Assembly (NCBI GenBank): GCA_020050375.1
Contig: JAGVKR010000569.1
Coordinates: 1-8,719, forward strand
Reading direction: 5' to 3'
Origin: Planctomycetales bacterium
GTDB lineage: Bacteria; Planctomycetota; Planctomycetia; Planctomycetales; Planctomycetaceae
Length of the DNA: 8,719 nt
The number at the start of each line of letters is the position of its first letter. Within the stretch, counting starts at the first letter, position 1. The notes beneath the pieces were generated by a model, which was given only the letters and a program-made list of their open reading frames with translations, was not told where the DNA came from and ran no database searches. Below, one piece after another: positions 5,669 to 8,719 of the stretch. The position numbers and the translations under genes were made by a program.

Positions 5669-7140
5669 CAGGGATCGAGATGCTCGGGCGCCGAATCGTG
5701 GGCGTCTGTCGCTCCGACTTTTGGGGGCAGAAGATCGGACGCGTCGTCGAGGTGTCGCGCCGCCCGATCTGTGAGAATTAATTGGGCGGCGTGGAAACGA
5801 GACGCCACTCCCGGCTGGGGAAACAGGCCTCCCCCCAGAATCAGGGCGGCGAGCGTCAGAACGGCCAGGCGTTCTCGAATTCCGATTCCCAGAGATACCG
5901 TTGATGTGTGACGTGTGCCTGTGAACAACCAGAAGTAGGCCCTGACGACCGCAATTCCGTTGAGCGCCGCGGCCGCAACCAGAGTGATTCCCACGTGCGG
6001 ATATGCCTCGACGGCACCGTCCACGAGCATCTCGATCCCCACGAAACCAAGCGTACCGGGGAATCCGACGCTTGCCAGTCCGGTCAGTGCAAAACAAACC
6101 GCCAGCGCCGGCGTTTGCTCGTAAAGACCGTGAAAGCGCGTCAGTGACAATCGCCCGAAGCGGGCTTCCAAGCCGCGCATCGTCAAGCTGAATCCACCGA
6201 GCGAGAATCCAACCGAAAGCCAGACGCACAGGGCACCTGTCAGTCCGATGGGATTCACCACTTCCAGGCCGACCAGCACAAGCGCCGAGTGACTCAGGAA
6301 CAAGTAGCAAAAGAACCGACGCGCCTCGCGCTGCACGAGGGCCATGCCCGATGCGTAGACGACCGTCGTCAAGGAGACCAGGCCGATGCTGCGCAAAACC
6401 CAGTCGGGCGCGACGGGCAGTACCAGTCGCACCGCCGCATACGCGCCGGGCAGCGGCAGCATATAGAGCAGCGCCGTTCCGAAGGTCGCCTTCTCGAACA
6501 GGTCGGTCACCCAGCAGTGCAGTGGAATCATCCCACTGCGAATCAACACGGCCGCCAGCAGCGGAACGATGGCCCACCAGGAATGCACACGACCAGACCC
6601 TTCGGATTCGGCAAATCCCCAACCGAGGGTTAAAAGGCCGACAAACAGCAACATGTGCAGCACATAGACCCGCGTCGACCTCCCGCGGGCGCGAATTTCA
6701 AGAAACGGGGGCAACGTTCCCAGGGTCAGGAGGGCGATGATTCCCCAGGGTGTCCGGCAGGCAAACGTTGCCAGGCAGAGGGCCTCCGAGGCCATCGCCA
6801 TCGAGAATGAAAACCGGCGCGTCTTCGTGCGCATTGTGGTCAGGGCCGTCAGGAAATACACCAGCGCGACCATCGGCAGCAGCGGGGCGCTCAATTCATC
6901 GATGACCAGGAAACGCCGTCCGCTGAATCGGAACACGGTATCCCAGGGGTCGCAGGCCTCGGTCACGTTCAAGAAGGCCAGATCGAGCCACGCTGCCACG
7001 GCGAAAACGAGCGTCAGGCCGGAAAACAGTAAACACCACAGACGGGCTCGATGCGAATCGCGGACCCGTGACACAACGATCGCTCCTGCGAGCGGAAGCA
7101 GCACCAGAAGCTCGAGAAGAGGAAGATGCAGTGGACTCAT
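5668..7140 (-). CDS. NuoM/ND4-like proton-conducting membrane subunit, diverged
   Basis: A 490-residue polytopic membrane protein starting at the ATG at 7140. The start overlaps the upstream stop as ATGA, and hydrophobic segments run from residue 7 to about 445. The antiporter-like core is recognisable: [20 protein letters not shown] (200-219) aligns with the TM7-8 signature (AVKMPMVPLHGWLPDAH in E. coli NuoM), [23 protein letters not shown] (271-293) with the TM9-10 region, and [17 protein letters not shown] (359-375) with the TM12 region. The usual TM7 Lys is Arg (R201), the FWE glutamate of TM5 is not seen ([14 protein letters not shown], 136-149, has E148 at a shifted place), and the ILLK lysine is lost. 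The TM12-region Glu is present one residue along (E370). No other complex I genes are nearby, so it is not a normal nuo subunit; it likely partners the NuoL-like protein and the DUF2309-like protein. The last 35 residues form a soluble tail. Confidence 0.85.
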   Translation of the reverse strand: MSPLHLPLLELLVLLPLAGAIVVSRVRDSHRARLWCLLFSGLTLVFAVAAWLDLAFLNVTEACDPWDTVFRFSGRRFLVIDELSAPLLPMVALVYFLTALTTMRTKTRRFSFSMAMASEALCLATFACRTPWGIIALLTLGTLPPFLEIRARGRSTRVYVLHMLLFVGLLTLGWGFAESEGSGRVHSWWAIVPLLAAVLIRSGMIPLHCWVTDLFEKATFGTALLYMLPLPGAYAAVRLVLPVAPDWVLRSIGLVSLTTVVYASGMALVQREARRFFCYLFLSHSALVLVGLEVVNPIGLTGALCVWLSVGFSLGGFSLTMRGLEARFGRLSLTRFHGLYEQTPALAVCFALTGLASVGFPGTLGFVGIEMLVDGAVEAYPHVGITLVAAAALNGIAVVRAYFWLFTGTRHTSTVSLGIGIRERLAVLTLAALILGGGLFPQPGVASRFHAAQLILTDRAARHLDDASDLLPPKVGATDAHDSAPEHLDP

Positions 7141-8537
7141 AATAGGTCGTCGAACGCGTCCCGGACTGCCGTCACCTGGTCGGATTCGCGCGAGCGGTCC
7201 CCTGACAGCCAGTCCGTCCATTGACGTTCCCAGGCGTCGCACCTGCGAAAGAATTGCAATACCGGACCGACGACGTAGACATCGAGAAAGGAGTCCAGAT
7301 AGCCGCGTTCCTGGGCAAATCGATAGATCCACAAACGAAGGCGCTCCGGCAGCAGGCGCTGTAGAGGATCGGTCATGTGCGGCAACTGCTCGCCAATGGC
7401 GTTCTCCATCGAACGATAATCCTGCAGCAAGGTCGGAGCGCGGACGAACTGCAGCGTCCGCAGGAAGCCGTGCCCGAGGATATGGACCAGGGCCACGTAC
7501 CGCAGCCCCAGCCCGATCTCCGCGACAATCACACCGACCTGCGTGAGCGAAGCGAAGCAAAGTGCCGATTTGATGTCGGTTTGCACTGAACCGGCCAGCG
7601 ACGCAAAGAGGGCGGTGATCAGACCCAGCGCCACGACGGCTGCGCACAGCCACATGGAAGATTCCAGAAGCGGGCCGGCTCTGAGGAGCAGGAACGCTCC
7701 CAAATGCACTGACAACGCGCCGTAGAATATGGCACTCGATGGCGTCGGGCCCTCCATCGCGCGGGGCAGCCAGCCCGAGAAGGGAACGAGTGCCGACTTG
7801 CCCGCGGCGGCGATCAGCAGCAGAAAGCCCACGGCCAGAGCCTGATTCCCGGTCACTGATGCCTTCCCGAGCGGCCAGCCAAGACTATCGGGCCCCGTCC
7901 CCATGAGCTTGTCGAAATCCCCTTCGCCTGTCAGGTGATGCAGAGTGATCGCGGCGATCAGCAGGGCCGCATCCGAGACGCGATAGACGCACCAGACCCT
8001 GAAGCCGTTCCGCACAGGCGCCGGACGCTCGTGAAAGAACGCGACGAGGAGCGCCGAGGAAAGTCCCACCAGCTCCCAGCCGGCAAACAGTGTTTCGATC
8101 GTATCCGAAAGCGAGGTCACGACCATTCCGGACAGGAACAGCGCATACAGCACGAAGAATCGTCCGAATCCCGGCTCGCGGTGCATATACCGGCTGGCAA
8201 ACGCACCGATCGTGCCGCAAAGTATGAACGAGAGAATTACGAATGGAACCGACAGCCGATCAAAGACGAGCTTCAGAGAGAAGTGGTAATGCGGAACCAC
8301 AACCCAGTTGCCGACGTCGATCGGAATATGGCGTTCGCCGTTGACCAGCATGATGGCCAGAATGCTCAGAGCGGCGAACAGCCCCGCGAAGATCGCCAAT
8401 TGCACGATTCCGCTTGTGGTGCGCTCACTCAATCGCCGGCCCACGAGCGCTGACAATCCTAAAATGCCCAACAGAGCGATCGGGGCGCCGGCGACGATCA
8501 GCGCCAGAATCGTCAGGACCGATTGCATGTTGACCAT
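7137..8537 (-). CDS. NuoL/ND5-like membrane subunit (DabB-type candidate)
   Basis: A 466-residue membrane protein. The ATG at 8537 directly follows the TAA of the upstream gene; an ATG three codons on (8528) is an alternative. The core matches NuoL/DabB antiporter-like proteins: [19 protein letters not shown] (150-168) carries the TM5 Glu (E155); [20 protein letters not shown] (243-262) carries the TM7 Lys (K247) and leads into [24 protein letters not shown] (319-335) is the TM9-10 motif; [14 protein letters not shown] (352-365) is the TM12 region. The TM8 His is Tyr (Y272) and the TM12 Lys is Arg (R360). After this, TM13-15 are missing, and the chain goes to [20 protein letters not shown] (411-430), which resembles the NuoL segment before its last helix. 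The tail is soluble and charged. It probably conducts protons or sodium to energise the partner DUF2309-like protein. Its TGA overlaps the next ATG. Confidence 0.88.
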   Translation of the reverse strand: MVNMQSVLTILALIVAGAPIALLGILGLSALVGRRLSERTTSGIVQLAIFAGLFAALSILAIMLVNGERHIPIDVGNWVVVPHYHFSLKLVFDRLSVPFVILSFILCGTIGAFASRYMHREPGFGRFFVLYALFLSGMVVTSLSDTIETLFAGWELVGLSSALLVAFFHERPAPVRNGFRVWCVYRVSDAALLIAAITLHHLTGEGDFDKLMGTGPDSLGWPLGKASVTGNQALAVGFLLLIAAAGKSALVPFSGWLPRAMEGPTPSSAIFYGALSVHLGAFLLLRAGPLLESSMWLCAAVVALGLITALFASLAGSVQTDIKSALCFASLTQVGVIVAEIGLGLRYVALVHILGHGFLRTLQFVRAPTLLQDYRSMENAIGEQLPHMTDPLQRLLPERLRLWIYRFAQERGYLDSFLDVYVVGPVLQFFRRCDAWERQWTDWLSGDRSRESDQVTAVRDAFDDLL

Positions 8538-8719
8538 TTACGCTCGCTCGATCTCCGCATATCCCAGGTGATCGCGCTGGCCGCGATACCAGTCAGCCGA
8601 AGATTCAACCCGCGGAAGATCGGTCGTCTCCGGCTGATAGGGTTGAAAATCGCCCGCTTGAAACAGTTGAATGGCGTTGGAACTCGGATCGAGAGTCGCC
8701 AATTGCACCCAGCCGTTGC
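8538..8719 (-). CDS. C-terminal end of a probable DUF2309 (DabA-type) protein, 5' part outside window
   Basis: Only the last 59 codons and the TAA (8540-8538) are visible; the rest lies right of the window. The translation begins NGWVQLATLDPSSNAIQLF and ends YRGQRDHLGYAEIERA. The NGWV-L--LDP opening followed by a short Phe-Gln-Pro-Tyr strand resembles, from memory, the C-terminus of DUF2309/UPF0753 (DabA, YbcC, MpsB), where a beta-carbonic-anhydrase-like zinc protein sits on a NuoL-like subunit. The neighbouring NuoL-like gene, joined with zero spacing, supports this. The order here is DabA-type first, the reverse of the dabB-dabA order I know from chemolithoautotrophs. The zinc ligands are outside the window, so activity cannot be judged. 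The evidence is short and context-dependent. Confidence 0.6.
   Translation of the reverse strand, partial: NGWVQLATLDPSSNAIQLFQAGDFQPYQPETTDLPRVESSADWYRGQRDHLGYAEIERA

Noticed and set aside
5669..6622. Long minus-strand frame overlapping the NuoM-like gene
   Set aside because: It is Arg/Gly-rich with no domain and lies in another frame of a clear membrane protein gene. Only its end, after 5668, was considered as a micro-ORF.
7141..7653. N-terminal extension of the NuoM-like frame up to 7653
   Set aside because: The upstream part is an out-of-frame overlap with the NuoL-like gene and is Arg-rich. The ATG at 7140 begins a proper hydrophobic segment and makes an ATGA junction.
5668..8537. Ordinary respiratory complex I subunits NuoL and NuoM
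   Set aside because: No NuoA-K or NuoN genes are in view, key residues are altered, the NuoL-like protein is short, and the partner is a DUF2309-like gene. A dedicated antiporter-like pair fits better, although the flanks outside the window are unseen.
1..8719. CRISPR arrays, tRNA or rRNA genes, insertion sequences, attachment sites
   Set aside because: I saw no regularly spaced repeats, no cloverleaf or rRNA-like stretches, no transposase motifs and no terminal inverted repeats in the window.

Overview
The window looks like a chromosomal segment of a Planctomycetota bacterium, perhaps Pirellulales-like; that rank is a guess. The main evidence is the leftmost gene, a secreted protein with the PSCyt1 and PSCyt2/DUF1549 cytochrome domains that are a hallmark of this phylum. 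GC content is high, and long antisense reading frames shadow the real genes. I identify six clear genes, one of them cut by the left edge, plus the 3' end of a seventh at the right edge. All are on the minus strand except one small plus-strand gene.

Left part (1-2118): a planctomycete cytochrome c protein on the minus strand, cut by the left edge. It has a plausible promoter and a tandem direct repeat in its leader. A 425-base divergent intergenic region follows. Centre-left (2119-3713): a small Lys-rich plus-strand gene ends at a perfect-stem hairpin terminator. It converges on a minus-strand Tat-exported DUF3500-family protein that has its own candidate promoter.

Right part (3714-8719): a minus-strand transport cluster. 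In transcription order it holds the C-terminal end of a probable DUF2309 (DabA-type) protein, a NuoL/ND5-like membrane subunit, a NuoM/ND4-like membrane subunit, a 277-base gap with two small palindromes, and a SulP anion transporter with a STAS tail. The first three genes are joined by a zero-base junction and an ATGA overlap, so they are very probably one operon.

DabA-DabB complexes and SulP/BicA transporters are both known inorganic carbon uptake systems. The most interesting reading is therefore a bicarbonate/CO2 uptake or ion-homeostasis island in a probably heterotrophic planctomycete. Its antiporter-like part is split over two diverged subunits, several of whose usual proton-path residues are replaced. 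The DabA assignment rests on only 59 residues and is the weakest link.
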